Shown piece by piece: positions 6,882 through 14,954 of a stretch of 22,538 bases of DNA. The notes below the pieces were generated by a model. That model did not search any database, had not been told where the DNA came from, and was given only the letters and a program-made list of their open reading frames with translations. This DNA is from an uncultured Spirochaetales bacterium (GTDB lineage: Bacteria; Spirochaetota; Spirochaetia; Sphaerochaetales; Sphaerochaetaceae): positions 1 through 22,538 of the forward strand of contig CALFMX010000076.1 in assembly GCA_937902565.1 (NCBI GenBank), written 5' to 3'. Position numbers and translations under genes: made by a program. Position 1 is the stretch's first letter, and every line of letters begins with the position of its first letter.

Positions 6882-8054
6882 ATGAAGAAAAGCCTGTTTG
6901 TCCTGTTGGCTGTCTTGGTTGTGTTTGCCTTCCCCGTGGTCGCCCAGGGTGGGAAAGAGGGTGCAAGCCCCAAGATCGGGTTTATTGGCCCGATGACCGG
7001 TGACAACGCCAACTATGGTGTGCTCAGCAACAACTCAGCCATTTTGGCTGTCGAGCAGTTCAATGCCAAGGGTGGCATCGATGGAAAGATTCCGGTGGTC
7101 TTGGTCACCGAGGATAGTGAGGGCGTTCCCGAGAAGGGTCTCTCCTCAATTGAGAAACTCTCCTCCTCCGACAAGATCGTCGGCCTTATCGGCCCGATCT
7201 TCACCGGTGTCAGCTTTGCTGTCGGCGAGCGTGTCCAGAACGAGGGCATCATCATGCTCAGCCCCTCGGCAACCCACGCCGACATCACCGATATCGGTGA
7301 CTACGTCTTCCGCACCGTCGTCAGTGATGGTCTGCAGGGAGAGGTTGCCGGTACGTACTTTGCCAAGGTCCTCGGCTACACCAACGTCGGAGTCCTCTAT
7401 GCCAAGAACGACTACAGCCAGGGCCTCTACGAGGGCATGGCTGCATCATTTACCGCCAACGGCGGAAAGATCACCATCGTTGAGTCCTTCAACGTCGGTG
7501 ATAAGGACCTGAAGACCCAGCTGACGAAGATCCGCAGTGCCAACCCCCAGGCGATCTACATCCCCAACTACACCGCTGAGATGGCCCAGATCCTTGAGCA
7601 GGCCGCACAGCTTGGCATGAAGATCCCGTTCCTCAGCAGTGATGGCTTCTCCGACCCCAACATCTACAACCTCGCCGGTGACTTCACCGATGGCGTCATC
7701 TATGTCGGGCCTGCGAAGGTCAAGGAGAGCCCCTCCTACGCCAAGTTCGTGGCCGACTATACTGCCAAGTATGGTGTGGGACCGGATAGCTTTGCCACCA
7801 ACGCCTTCGACGGCACCAACATCCTGCTCGCTGCGATGGACAAGGTCTACAAGGCTACCGGCAAGTTCGACCGCAAGGCGGTACGTGACGCCGTGGCGGC
7901 CACCAAGGATTATCAGGGTGTCACCGGAACGGTCAACTTTGCCGAGAACGGGGATCTGGTCGCCTATCAGGGGCTCTACAAGGTCAACAAGACCACTCCT
8001 GAGTACCTGGGCACCTTCACCGTCGTCGACGGAGAGCTCGTACAGATCGACTGA
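6882..8054 (+). CDS. livK: Branched-chain amino-acid ABC transporter, substrate-binding protein
   Basis: The 390-residue protein captures branched-chain amino acids (or a related substrate) outside the inner membrane and delivers them to LivHM. It has a Sec signal peptide (MKKSLFVLLAVLVVF, likely cut after VVA near residue 22) and no lipobox. The mature part is a type I periplasmic-binding fold: IGFIGPMTGDNANYG at its start, the LivJ-like ligand loop SPSATHAD, and YVFRTVVSDGLQG and TNAFDGTNILLAA further on. GGAGG eight bases upstream fixes ATG 6882 rather than the in-frame ATG at 6867. It is the first gene of the liv cluster and is separated from livH by a hairpin. That would let it be made in excess over the membrane parts. 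The exact ligand cannot be read from sequence. Confidence 0.93.
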   Translation: MKKSLFVLLAVLVVFAFPVVAQGGKEGASPKIGFIGPMTGDNANYGVLSNNSAILAVEQFNAKGGIDGKIPVVLVTEDSEGVPEKGLSSIEKLSSSDKIVGLIGPIFTGVSFAVGERVQNEGIIMLSPSATHADITDIGDYVFRTVVSDGLQGEVAGTYFAKVLGYTNVGVLYAKNDYSQGLYEGMAASFTANGGKITIVESFNVGDKDLKTQLTKIRSANPQAIYIPNYTAEMAQILEQAAQLGMKIPFLSSDGFSDPNIYNLAGDFTDGVIYVGPAKVKESPSYAKFVADYTAKYGVGPDSFATNAFDGTNILLAAMDKVYKATGKFDRKAVRDAVAATKDYQGVTGTVNFAENGDLVAYQGLYKVNKTTPEYLGTFTVVDGELVQID

Positions 8055-8083
8055 GGTCTGTGATCCTGTGCGTGTGGATTACC

Positions 8084-8116
8084 AAAGGCCGGTGTGTTGT
8101 GACCACCGGCCTTTTC
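8084..8116 (+). terminator. Intercistronic terminator/attenuator between livK and livH
   Basis: An 11-base-pair stem (AAAGGCCGGTG at 8084-8094 with its complement at 8104-8114) encloses a nine-base loop and runs into a short T run. It should end a share of transcripts after the binding-protein gene. A weak promoter-like pair, TTGTGA (8097-8102) and TATTAT (8121-8126) 18 bases apart, overlaps it and could restart transcription for livHMGF. Confidence 0.7.
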
Positions 8117-8162
8117 ATGGTATTATTTGTGTTAGTTTTCGATATTTCAAGGAGCGACCAGC

Positions 8163-9080
8163 GTGGGAATTGCTGAATTCTTCCAACATTTGATGAATGG
8201 ATTGACCCTCGGGGGGATTTATGCCCTGATCGCCCTTGGGTATACGATGGTCTACGGCATCCTCAAATTCATCAACTTCGCCCATGGCGATGTGTTGATG
8301 GCAGGGGCGTTCATCGGCCTCTTTGTCTTCGATTGGCTCAGGGGTTCCGCCCCCCTGGGGGTGTGGACGATCATCTCCTTCTTCCTGGCGATGATCGTCT
8401 CCATGGGCCTCAGCGCGCTATTGGGTGTGTTCATCGAGCGCGTTGCCTACAGGCCGCTGCGCCAGGCGACACGCCTTGCGCCGCTGCTCAGCGCAATCGG
8501 GGTCTCGTTCATCCTCTCCAACGGGGCCGCCTGGGCCTTCGGCACCCGGTCGAGGAAGTTCAACTACCCCTTTGACAACACCCCGATCACCATCGCCCAG
8601 GTGGTGATCACCCCACACCAGATCCTGATCCTCGTCGTCAGCCTCGTGATGATGATCGCCCTCAGGCTCTTTGTTAACCGGACGCGGATGGGCAAGGCGA
8701 TGCGGGCAACCAGCCTCGACCAACCCACCGCGATGCTCATGGGCATCAATGTGGACAGGGTCATCTCCCTGACCTTTGCAATCGGGAGTGCCCTGGCAGC
8801 CGTCGGCGGCATCCTCATCGCCCTTGACTTCAAGGTCTACGCCAGCATGGGCACGATGACCGGCCTCAAGGCGTTCGTCGCCGCGGTTGTCGGCGGTATC
8901 GGCAACATCAGCGGGGCGATGTTCGGTGGTATCCTGCTCGGCCTCCTCGAGACCTTCGGCGTGGCGATCTTCGGCATCCCCACCGGACTGAAGGACACCA
9001 TCGCCTTCGGCGTGCTGATCCTCATCCTCTTGATCCGCCCAGAGGGGCTCTTCGGCAAGGTCGAAAAGGAGAAGGTGTGA
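8163..9080 (+). CDS. livH: Branched-chain amino-acid ABC transporter permease LivH
   Basis: This 305-residue inner-membrane protein is one of the two permease subunits of the liv importer. The N-terminus LMNGLTLGGIYALIALGYTMVYGILKFINFAHGD is the family signature (given here as its known pattern in parts: NGLTLGGIYAL, GYTMVYG, NFAHGD). About eight hydrophobic segments follow, with the LivH-type cytoplasmic stretch RTRMGKAMRATSLD before the coupling region and a C-terminal LIRPEGLFG motif. The GTG start at 8163 is chosen because AAGGAG lies eight bases upstream and the product matches the family's start. It follows the livK hairpin and is one base from livM. Confidence 0.95.
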   Translation: MGIAEFFQHLMNGLTLGGIYALIALGYTMVYGILKFINFAHGDVLMAGAFIGLFVFDWLRGSAPLGVWTIISFFLAMIVSMGLSALLGVFIERVAYRPLRQATRLAPLLSAIGVSFILSNGAAWAFGTRSRKFNYPFDNTPITIAQVVITPHQILILVVSLVMMIALRLFVNRTRMGKAMRATSLDQPTAMLMGINVDRVISLTFAIGSALAAVGGILIALDFKVYASMGTMTGLKAFVAAVVGGIGNISGAMFGGILLGLLETFGVAIFGIPTGLKDTIAFGVLILILLIRPEGLFGKVEKEKV

Positions 9081-9081
9081 T

Positions 9082-9984
9082 ATGTGGAACTTCTTTCTGC
9101 TGATCTTGATCTATACCGGCATCTATGCCCTGATGGCCCTCGGACAGAACATCATCACCGGCTATGGTGGGATGCTCAGCCTCACCCAGGCGGGATTCTT
9201 TGCCATCGGCAGCTATGCCACGGCAATCCTGGCCACCCGCTACGGATGGTCGTTCTGGGCGACGCTGCCGGCAGCCGCGCTCTTTTCGGCTTTCTTCGGC
9301 CTCTTGATCGGGCTTCCGACGCTCCGGCTCAAGGGTGACTACCTCGCCATTGCCACCCTCGGCTTCGGTGAGATCGTGCGCAATGTGCTCAACAACTGGG
9401 ACTCCCTGACCAATGGTCCGATGGGCATCCAGAAGATCCCGATGATCACCATCTTCGGCTTCGTCGTCAACCCCTACAAGAAGTACGCCTTCCTGGTCGT
9501 GCTGAGCATCGCCGTCCTTGTCGCCTACCTCCTCTTCCAACGCCTCGCACGGTCGCGGATGGGCCGCGCCCTCGCTGCGGTGCGTGAGGATGAGATCGCC
9601 GCCCAGTCGATGGGGATCAACATCACCAAGTACAAGGTCTACGCCTTCATCCTCGGGGCGAGTGTCGCCGGGGTCGCCGGCTCTTTCCAGGCCGCATTCA
9701 CGCTGAGCGTATCACCGGGAACCTACACCTTCATGGTCAGTGTCATGGTCCTCTGCATGGTCGTCCTCGGGGGTATGGGCAACTTCAAGGCCTCGATCCT
9801 CGGAGCCTTCATCATCCAGCTCATCAGCTACCTGCCCCAGCTCACCGGCCTGACGGCTGTCATCCCCCCACAGTTCAAGCAGATCCTCTTCGGCTTGATC
9901 CTCGTCATCATGATGATCTGGCGTCCCCAGGGCCTTCTGGGTCGAGAGCAGATCACCTATAGGAAGAAGGGAGGCAAGCGATGA
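9082..9984 (+). CDS. livM: Branched-chain amino-acid ABC transporter permease LivM
   Basis: The 300-residue protein is the partner permease of LivH. It has the family start IYALMALGQNIITGYGGMLSL, followed by QAGFFAIGSYATA, the inner motif LRLKGDYLAIATLGFGEIVR, the cytoplasmic coupling stretch SRMGRALAAVREDEIAAQ and a terminal WRPQGLLG. About nine membrane segments are visible; it is shorter than the E. coli protein, which carries extra N-terminal helices, but typical of many bacteria. The start lies one base after the livH stop, with AAGGAG-type ribosome binding inside the end of livH. Its TGA overlaps the livG ATG by four bases, indicating coupled translation. Confidence 0.95.
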   Translation: MWNFFLLILIYTGIYALMALGQNIITGYGGMLSLTQAGFFAIGSYATAILATRYGWSFWATLPAAALFSAFFGLLIGLPTLRLKGDYLAIATLGFGEIVRNVLNNWDSLTNGPMGIQKIPMITIFGFVVNPYKKYAFLVVLSIAVLVAYLLFQRLARSRMGRALAAVREDEIAAQSMGINITKYKVYAFILGASVAGVAGSFQAAFTLSVSPGTYTFMVSVMVLCMVVLGGMGNFKASILGAFIIQLISYLPQLTGLTAVIPPQFKQILFGLILVIMMIWRPQGLLGREQITYRKKGGKR

Positions 9985-10757
9985 CCCTGCTTGAGACCCT
10001 GGACCTGACGCGTGCCTATGGCGGCGTCGTTGCTGTCAACAAAGTGAATTTCTCTGTTGAGGAGGGCTTGATCACCGGCCTCATCGGCCCCAACGGTGCA
10101 GGCAAGACAACCCTCTTCAACAACATCACCGGCCTCGATGTCCCGACCCATGGACGGGTCATCTTCGCAGGAAGGGATATCACCGGCTCTCCTGCCCACA
10201 AGATCTGCCGGATGGGCATTGCCCGCACCTTCCAGAACATCCGCCTCTTCAAGGATTTGACGGTGGTGGAGAATGTGATGATCGGGCGCCACTTCAAGAC
10301 CGGCAAGAGCGAGACCAAGGGCCGCTTCCTCAATGCGTTCAACAGCTATATCCGCCTGCACCAGGAGGAGGAGGAGATCTACGAGCGGGCGTGCGAGTGG
10401 CTGGAGTTCTTTGACATGGAGGGGATGAAGGATGAGCTTGCCAAGAACCTGCCCTATGGCAAGCAGCGCGAGCTTGAGATTGCCCGTGCCCTGGCAACCG
10501 ACCCCAAGCTCCTCTTCCTTGATGAGCCGGCTGCCGGCATGAACCCCCAGGAGACCGACCACCTGATGACTATCATCCGGAAGATCCGTGACCTGGATAT
10601 CACCGTCGTCCTCATCGAGCATGACATGAAGCTGGTGATGTCGATCTGTGATACGATCACCGTGCTCAACTACGGGCAGAAGCTCGCCGAGGGGACCCCG
10701 TACGAGATCCGACGCAACCAGGACGTCATCGAAGCATACCTAGGGAAGGAAGAGTGA
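9981..10757 (+). CDS. livG: Branched-chain amino-acid ABC transporter ATP-binding protein LivG
   Basis: This 258-residue ATPase sits on the cytoplasmic side and powers the liv importer together with LivF. It shows Walker A GPNGAGKTT with Lys42, the family-specific stretch ARTFQNIRLFKDLTVVENV, a signature loop in the LivG form (LPYGKQRELEIARAL), Walker B LLFLDEPAAGMN and the switch histidine in VLIEHDMKLVM. The start ATG overlaps the livM stop (ATGA) and the stop overlaps the livF start by one base (TGATG), so livM, livG and livF are translationally coupled. Confidence 0.96.
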   Translation: MTLLETLDLTRAYGGVVAVNKVNFSVEEGLITGLIGPNGAGKTTLFNNITGLDVPTHGRVIFAGRDITGSPAHKICRMGIARTFQNIRLFKDLTVVENVMIGRHFKTGKSETKGRFLNAFNSYIRLHQEEEEIYERACEWLEFFDMEGMKDELAKNLPYGKQRELEIARALATDPKLLFLDEPAAGMNPQETDHLMTIIRKIRDLDITVVLIEHDMKLVMSICDTITVLNYGQKLAEGTPYEIRRNQDVIEAYLGKEE

Positions 10758-11512
10758 TGAAAGAGCTGCTCAGCATAGATGATATCAGTGTCTCCTACGG
10801 GAATATCCGTGCGCTCAAAAATGTGAGCATGCACGTCAATGAGGGGGACATCGTCTGCCTCATCGGCGCCAATGGAAGTGGCAAGTCGACGCTCCTCAAG
10901 GCCATCATGGGCCAGGAGCCGCTCGTCAGCGGAACAATCACCTTCGATGGGGAGGAGATCTGCAAGGCGAAGAGCATCATGACGCGCAAGGAGCGGCACA
11001 AGCACATCACCACTGATCTGATCGCTGCCCGTGGCATCGCCCTCGTTCCCGAGGGGAGGCGTGTCTTTGCCGACATGACGGTTGAGGAGAACCTGGACAT
11101 GGGCGCCTTCCTGGTGCGCGATGACAAGCTCATCGCCGAGCGTAAGGAGGCGATGTATGACTTCTTCCCGATCCTCGGGGCGCGCAAGCGGCAGAAGACC
11201 CGCTCCCTCAGCGGAGGCGAGCAGCAGATGATGGCCATCGCCCGTGCCCTGATGAGCGGGCCGAGGATGATCCTCCTCGACGAGCCGGGGCTCGGCCTTG
11301 CCCCGCTGGTCATCGCTGACATCTTCGAGAAGATCGATTTGATCAACAAGCAGGACAAGGTCACTGTCTTCCTCGTGGAACAGAACGCCCGTATGGCACT
11401 GAGGGCCTCGAATGAGGGGTATGTGCTGGAGAACGGGCGGGTGGTATTGCAGGACAGCAGTGCAGCCTTGCTCGAGAATGAGCAGGTCAGGGCAGCGTAC
11501 CTAGGGGAATAA
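10757..11512 (+). CDS. livF: Branched-chain amino-acid ABC transporter ATP-binding protein LivF
   Basis: This 251-residue ATPase is the second ATP-binding subunit. Motifs are Walker A GANGSGKST with Lys43, the LivF hallmark GIALVPEGRRVFADMTVEENL, signature LSGGEQQMMAIARAL, Walker B MILLDEPGLGL and the switch FLVEQNA. A stretch of about 20 residues between the first strands and that hallmark (around KAKSIMTRKERHKH) is longer than in E. coli LivF. ATG 10757 is preferred over the adjacent GTG at 10754 because it makes the common TGATG overlap with livG and keeps a better distance from the AGGGAAGGA site. Confidence 0.95.
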   Translation: MKELLSIDDISVSYGNIRALKNVSMHVNEGDIVCLIGANGSGKSTLLKAIMGQEPLVSGTITFDGEEICKAKSIMTRKERHKHITTDLIAARGIALVPEGRRVFADMTVEENLDMGAFLVRDDKLIAERKEAMYDFFPILGARKRQKTRSLSGGEQQMMAIARALMSGPRMILLDEPGLGLAPLVIADIFEKIDLINKQDKVTVFLVEQNARMALRASNEGYVLENGRVVLQDSSAALLENEQVRAAYLGE

Positions 11513-11516
11513 TGGC

Positions 11517-11545
11517 TGGAAATTAGGCAGTCCATGATTTATGAT
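11517..11545 (+). promoter_or_regulatory. Possible internal promoter before the CBS-ACT gene
   Basis: TGGAAA (11517-11522) and TATGAT (11540-11545) are 17 bases apart in the 64-base gap between livF and the next gene. The -10 is strong (five of six) and the -35 fair. It would let the CBS-ACT and Smr genes be expressed apart from liv. No terminator is visible in the gap, so read-through from liv is also likely. Confidence 0.4.
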
Positions 11546-11576
11546 GGAGAGTAGAGATGGTTGGTAGGAGAGATAC

Positions 11577-12221
11577 ATGATTATCGAACGAAGAATGACA
11601 CGCAATCCAGTGACGGCAACCCCCGACATGTCCATTGCGGAGGCTTCCAACCTGATGAAGCAGGAGAAGGTCCACCGCTTGCCGGTTCTCGATCGTGATA
11701 AGAAGTTGGTGGGGATCATCACCGAGAAGGACATCCTCTACGCAACCCCATCGCCGGCGAGTACCCTCTCGATCCATGAGATGGCATACCTGCTCAGCAA
11801 GCTTACCGTCAAGAAACTGATGAGCAAGAATGTGGTGACCATCACCAAGGACACCACGGTCGAGGAGGCTGCGCGGATGATGGTCGACCAGGACCTCTCC
11901 AGTCTACCGGTCCTTGACGGAGACCGCCTCATCGGTATCGTCAGCAAGAGCGATATGTTCAAGATCCTCCTCGAGCTCTTCGGAGCGCGCCACTATGGTG
12001 TGCGTGTCTCCTTCATCGTCGACGACAAGCCGGGCACCATCGCCAAGATCAGCCAGGCGCTCAGCGAGGCAGGCATGGACATCATCGCCTTCGGCACCTT
12101 CATGGGCACCGACCCGACCAATGCCATCTGCACGGTCAAGGTCCAGGGGGCCCCGATGGCGAAGGTGGTTGAGATCATCAAGCCGTTTGTGACCCAACTG
12201 CTGGACGTGAGGGAGGTCTGA
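11577..12221 (+). CDS. CBS-domain pair plus ACT-domain protein (AcuB-like)
   Basis: The 214-residue soluble protein has two CBS domains (about residues 1-58 and 75-132) and a C-terminal ACT domain (about 138-205). The CBS copies show MTRNPVTATPDMSIAEA with HRLPVLD and GIITEKDIL, and MSKNVVTITKDTTVEEA with SSLPVLD and GIVSKSDM. The ACT domain starts FIVDDKPGTIAKISQALSEAGMDI. CBS pairs bind adenine nucleotides and ACT domains usually bind amino acids, so the protein can sense both; no catalytic part is present. This is the AcuB-like layout. Placed 64 bases after livF and overlapping the next gene by one base (TGATG), it may be a sensor tied to branched-chain amino-acid supply, but that link is inference. 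GGAGAG upstream supports ATG 11577. Confidence 0.88.
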   Translation: MIIERRMTRNPVTATPDMSIAEASNLMKQEKVHRLPVLDRDKKLVGIITEKDILYATPSPASTLSIHEMAYLLSKLTVKKLMSKNVVTITKDTTVEEAARMMVDQDLSSLPVLDGDRLIGIVSKSDMFKILLELFGARHYGVRVSFIVDDKPGTIAKISQALSEAGMDIIAFGTFMGTDPTNAICTVKVQGAPMAKVVEIIKPFVTQLLDVREV

Positions 12222-13114
12222 TGGCCAAGACCAAGGACAAGCCCACCTTGAGAATCAAGACGGTTGACCCAGACCGTCTTGATTCATCTAGGCAGCCCAA
12301 GAAACCAATCGTCTCCGGCTACGACCCCTCCGCCGACTTCGCCGATGTGCTCAGGAGTTGGGAGCGGACAGAGGAGCTTGGAGAGCTGCCGAAGCGTACG
12401 GCAGCCACTGCCCCGCGCAAGAAGAGCACTGTCTCCTTCGGTGAGATCCTTGCCGCCTGGGAGGGCGAGAAGGAGAAGCCAGAGGTAAAGAGCGCTGCCG
12501 GGCCTCAAAAGAAGAGCGCCCCCTACAAGCCGACCAAGGACTTCGGGGCCCTGCTCGATGCTTTCGAGGGGAGCGGGGGGAAGACGCAACAGCCACAGGT
12601 GCCTCAACAGAACAAGAAGGAGAGGCCGACAGGAGCTATCACCCCGTCCAAGGAGATGGCTGAGGCGCTGGAGGAGAAGGCAGAGCTGGACAGCGAGCGA
12701 GGTGAGAAGGCCGTCTGGTCCTTCGCCAACACCTACCGACAGTGGAGCCAGGAGCGTGATGAGGAGAAGGCGATCGAGGCGAGCTTGAAGAGTGAACGAC
12801 GAGCGGAGCGCACGGAGCTGACCATTGCAGAGTTGCGCGCACTGGAGCCGGAGGCGACGCTGGATCTCCATGGCCTGACTGTCCTGGAGGCGGAGAAGGC
12901 GAGTGCGGACTTCCTCAGGGAAGCCGATTTTGGCAAACTGCGCAAAGTCGCCATCATCACCGGCAAGGGGTTGCACAATGAGAAGGGCTACTCGCTGTTG
13001 CGTGATGCAGCGCTGTCACAGATCAGGCTCAGCGGTGTTGTACGGGAAGCGTATACCCCAAAGGAGCGCCATGGCGGCAGCGGGGTGATCTGGATAATCC
13101 TGAAGAGGAGATAG
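12221..13114 (+). CDS. Smr-domain protein with repeated N-terminal aromatic motif
   Basis: The 297-residue protein ends in an Smr domain (about residues 210-297), marked by LDLHGL (214-219), ITGKGLH (246-252) and GGSGVIWI. Smr domains of stand-alone proteins and of MutS2 act as nucleases or nucleic-acid binders. The N-terminal 180 residues are low-complexity and charged, but carry a motif [DS]F[AG]xx[LY]xx[WF] at residues 39, 72, 107 and 167, with the first three about 34 apart and followed by Glu. These look like short binding helices in a disordered tail. Translation is coupled to the CBS-ACT gene by a TGATG overlap. A bidirectional terminator follows. The Smr call is firm. The substrate and the partner of the tail are unknown. 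Confidence 0.88.
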   Translation: MAKTKDKPTLRIKTVDPDRLDSSRQPKKPIVSGYDPSADFADVLRSWERTEELGELPKRTAATAPRKKSTVSFGEILAAWEGEKEKPEVKSAAGPQKKSAPYKPTKDFGALLDAFEGSGGKTQQPQVPQQNKKERPTGAITPSKEMAEALEEKAELDSERGEKAVWSFANTYRQWSQERDEEKAIEASLKSERRAERTELTIAELRALEPEATLDLHGLTVLEAEKASADFLREADFGKLRKVAIITGKGLHNEKGYSLLRDAALSQIRLSGVVREAYTPKERHGGSGVIWIILKRR

Positions 13115-13123
13115 GAAGCAAGC

Positions 13124-13149
13124 AAAGGCCGGAGTGTTTCCGGCCTTTT
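13124..13149. terminator. Bidirectional rho-independent terminator
   Basis: A perfect ten-base stem, AAAGGCCGGA (13124-13133) with its complement at 13139-13148, has a five-base loop and T runs on both outer sides. It lies between the convergent Smr gene and infA and should serve both. Confidence 0.85.
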
Positions 13150-13157
13150 ATCTGCTA

Positions 13158-13376
13158 TTACCGCTCGCGGTAGATGATGCGCCCCTTGGTAAGGTCGTAG
13201 GGCGACATGGCAACCCGTACGGTATCGCCGGGGACGATCCGGATATAGTGCTTGCGCATTTTGCCCGACAGGTGGGCAAGGATGACGTGTTTGTTCTGTA
13301 GTTCCACGCGGAACATGGTGTTGGGGAGCGCTTCTTTTACAATGCCCTCCACCTCTATTGCTTCTTCTTTAGCCAC
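13158..13376 (-). CDS. infA: Translation initiation factor IF-1
   Basis: The 72-residue protein is an OB-fold factor that binds the ribosomal A site and helps IF-2 and IF-3 select the initiator tRNA. It is the exact usual length, with conserved strings [36 protein letters not shown] and PGDTVRV, ending [10 protein letters not shown]. The GTG start at 13376 is chosen to give the standard N-terminus MAKEE. The GGAGG site is only four bases before it, which is short but acceptable. The gene stands alone rather than in a ribosomal-protein operon and has a consensus promoter. Confidence 0.98.
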   Translation of the reverse strand: MAKEEAIEVEGIVKEALPNTMFRVELQNKHVILAHLSGKMRKHYIRIVPGDTVRVAMSPYDLTKGRIIYRER

Positions 13377-13410
13377 AAATCCTCCGTAATATTTGCTTGA
13401 ATGCTAGGAA

Positions 13411-13439
13411 ATTATAGGCATTGCCCCCACTTCTGTCAA
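13411..13439 (-). promoter_or_regulatory. Consensus sigma70 promoter of infA
   Basis: On the minus strand TTGACA (13434-13439) and TATAAT (13411-13416) both match consensus perfectly with an optimal 17-base spacer. The -35 box overlaps the stop codon of the upstream same-strand transporter gene (13436-13438). Transcription would start near 13404, leaving a leader of about 28 bases. Confidence 0.85.
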
Positions 13440-14818
13440 CCGTGGAAAATATCAAAATATCCCTTGATGAAGATAGCGATGATGATAGCAGGTAGGACGT
13501 ACTTGAAGTAAATGCGCAGTTTCGAGGGGAATTTCATGCCGGTTCCACTGTCGGCCTCCTCTATGAATTTGTCCCACCCCCAGCCGTAGCGCCAGGTGCA
13601 ATAGAGGGTGAAGATCAGCGAGCCGAGAGGCAGCAAGGTGGTGCTGACAACGAAGTCCTCAAGGTCCAGCACGTTGGTGCCGGGGCCGAAGGGTGTGAAA
13701 TGTGACCACTTGTTGAAGCCGAGGATTACAGGAAGGCTCAGGATCGCGATGGCGATTGTGTTGATGAGGACCGCCTTCGTTCGGCTCGTTCCTTTCGCAT
13801 CGATCCAGTAGCTGATGATGTTCTCAAAGACGGCAATGAGGGTGGAGAGGGCGGCAAAGCTCATGAAAATGAAGAAGAGGGTGCCCCAGAAGCGGCCACC
13901 TGCCATCTGGTTGAAGACGTTGGGCAGGGTGATGAAGATGAGGGAGGGGCCGGCATCGGGCTGTACACCGTAGGCGAAGGCGGCGGGGAAGATGATCAGG
14001 CCGCTGGCCAGGGCCACGACGGTATCGAGGGTGATGATGCGGACCGCTTCTCCGGTAAGGCGGTTCTTCTTGTCAATATAGGAGCCGAAGATGGCGATCG
14101 ATCCGATGCCGAGGCTGAGCGTGAAGAACGCCTGGCCCATCGCCGCATAGACAGCTTCGAAGAAGCCATGGTTGATGAGGTTTGAGAAGTTCGGCACCAG
14201 ATAGAACTTGAGCCCCTCGCTGCCCCCCTTCAGTGTCAGGCTGTTGAAGGAGAGGGCGACCATCAAGAGGATGAGGCCGATCATCATCCACTTGGTGATT
14301 TTCTCGACCCCACTCTGCAGGCCACGCGCCACCGGAAGGAACCCGAGGATGACGGCAAGGACCATCCAGAAGGTCATCATCCCCGGATTCTCCAGCATGC
14401 CGGAGAAGAAGGCACCCACCCCCGCGGTGTCGAGACCGACGAAGTCCCCCTTGAGGGTGTGGAAGAAGCAGGCGATGAGCCATCCGGTGATGGTGGTATA
14501 GAACATCATGAGGGTGTAGTTGCCTACGATGGCGAGCTTGCCGTAGAGTGCCCACCCCTTCTTCTTCGGGGTGAGGGTACCAAGGGCCAGGCCAATGTTC
14601 TGTTGGCTTGCCCGCCCGATGGCCAGTTCCATGACCATGACCGGGAGGCCGAGGATGATGAGGAAGATGATATAGATGAGCACAAAGGCAGACCCGCCGT
14701 ACCGTCCGGTGATGAAGGGGAACCTCCAGACGTTGCCCAATCCGATTGCACACCCTGCTGATAGGAGGATGAATCCAAGCCTACTGCCCAACGTCTCTCG
14801 CTGCTTTTGCTCTGCCAT
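13436..14818 (-). CDS. Neurotransmitter:sodium symporter family transporter (Na+-coupled amino-acid uptake)
   Basis: The 460-residue inner-membrane protein belongs to the NSS/SNF family (LeuT, MhsT), which takes up amino acids or related molecules with sodium. TM1 carries the defining unwound-helix motif GCAIGLGNVWRFPFITGRYGG with the residues that hold substrate and Na+. Further family marks are PVMVMELAIGR, the TM6 region AMGQAFFTLSLGIGSIAIFGSY and FAALSTLIAVFENIISYW. About 11-12 membrane segments can be counted and the length is typical of bacterial members. The start at 14818 gives the usual short N-terminus (MAEQKQRETLGSRLGFI); the ribosome site is weak (AGAGAG about ten bases upstream). 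The substrate cannot be told. No terminator separates it from infA. Confidence 0.95.
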   Translation of the reverse strand: MAEQKQRETLGSRLGFILLSAGCAIGLGNVWRFPFITGRYGGSAFVLIYIIFLIILGLPVMVMELAIGRASQQNIGLALGTLTPKKKGWALYGKLAIVGNYTLMMFYTTITGWLIACFFHTLKGDFVGLDTAGVGAFFSGMLENPGMMTFWMVLAVILGFLPVARGLQSGVEKITKWMMIGLILLMVALSFNSLTLKGGSEGLKFYLVPNFSNLINHGFFEAVYAAMGQAFFTLSLGIGSIAIFGSYIDKKNRLTGEAVRIITLDTVVALASGLIIFPAAFAYGVQPDAGPSLIFITLPNVFNQMAGGRFWGTLFFIFMSFAALSTLIAVFENIISYWIDAKGTSRTKAVLINTIAIAILSLPVILGFNKWSHFTPFGPGTNVLDLEDFVVSTTLLPLGSLIFTLYCTWRYGWGWDKFIEEADSGTGMKFPSKLRIYFKYVLPAIIIAIFIKGYFDIFHG

Positions 14819-14882
14819 ACCTAAATACTCTCTTTTTGTGATGTATGTGTGTGATCCCCTGTAATGAGGAAATCATCGGTTC

Positions 14883-14912
14883 ATTCTATGGGACAAATGA
14901 GGCAAATTGCAA
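14883..14912 (-). promoter_or_regulatory. Possible promoter of the NSS transporter gene
   Basis: On the minus strand TTGCAA (14907-14912) and TAGAAT (14883-14888) are 18 bases apart, placing the start near 14876 and leaving a leader of roughly 58 bases. Each box matches consensus at four or five positions. Confidence 0.4.
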
Positions 14913-14954
14913 CAAAAAGTGTAAAAAGTAACGGAAAACTAATGGAAAGGTACG

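Noticed and set aside
8084..13149. Two terminators with the same AAAGGCCGG stem core taken as a dispersed repeat family
   Set aside because: Short GC-rich stems flanked by A and T runs converge easily in terminators; two copies with different loops do not support a repeat element.
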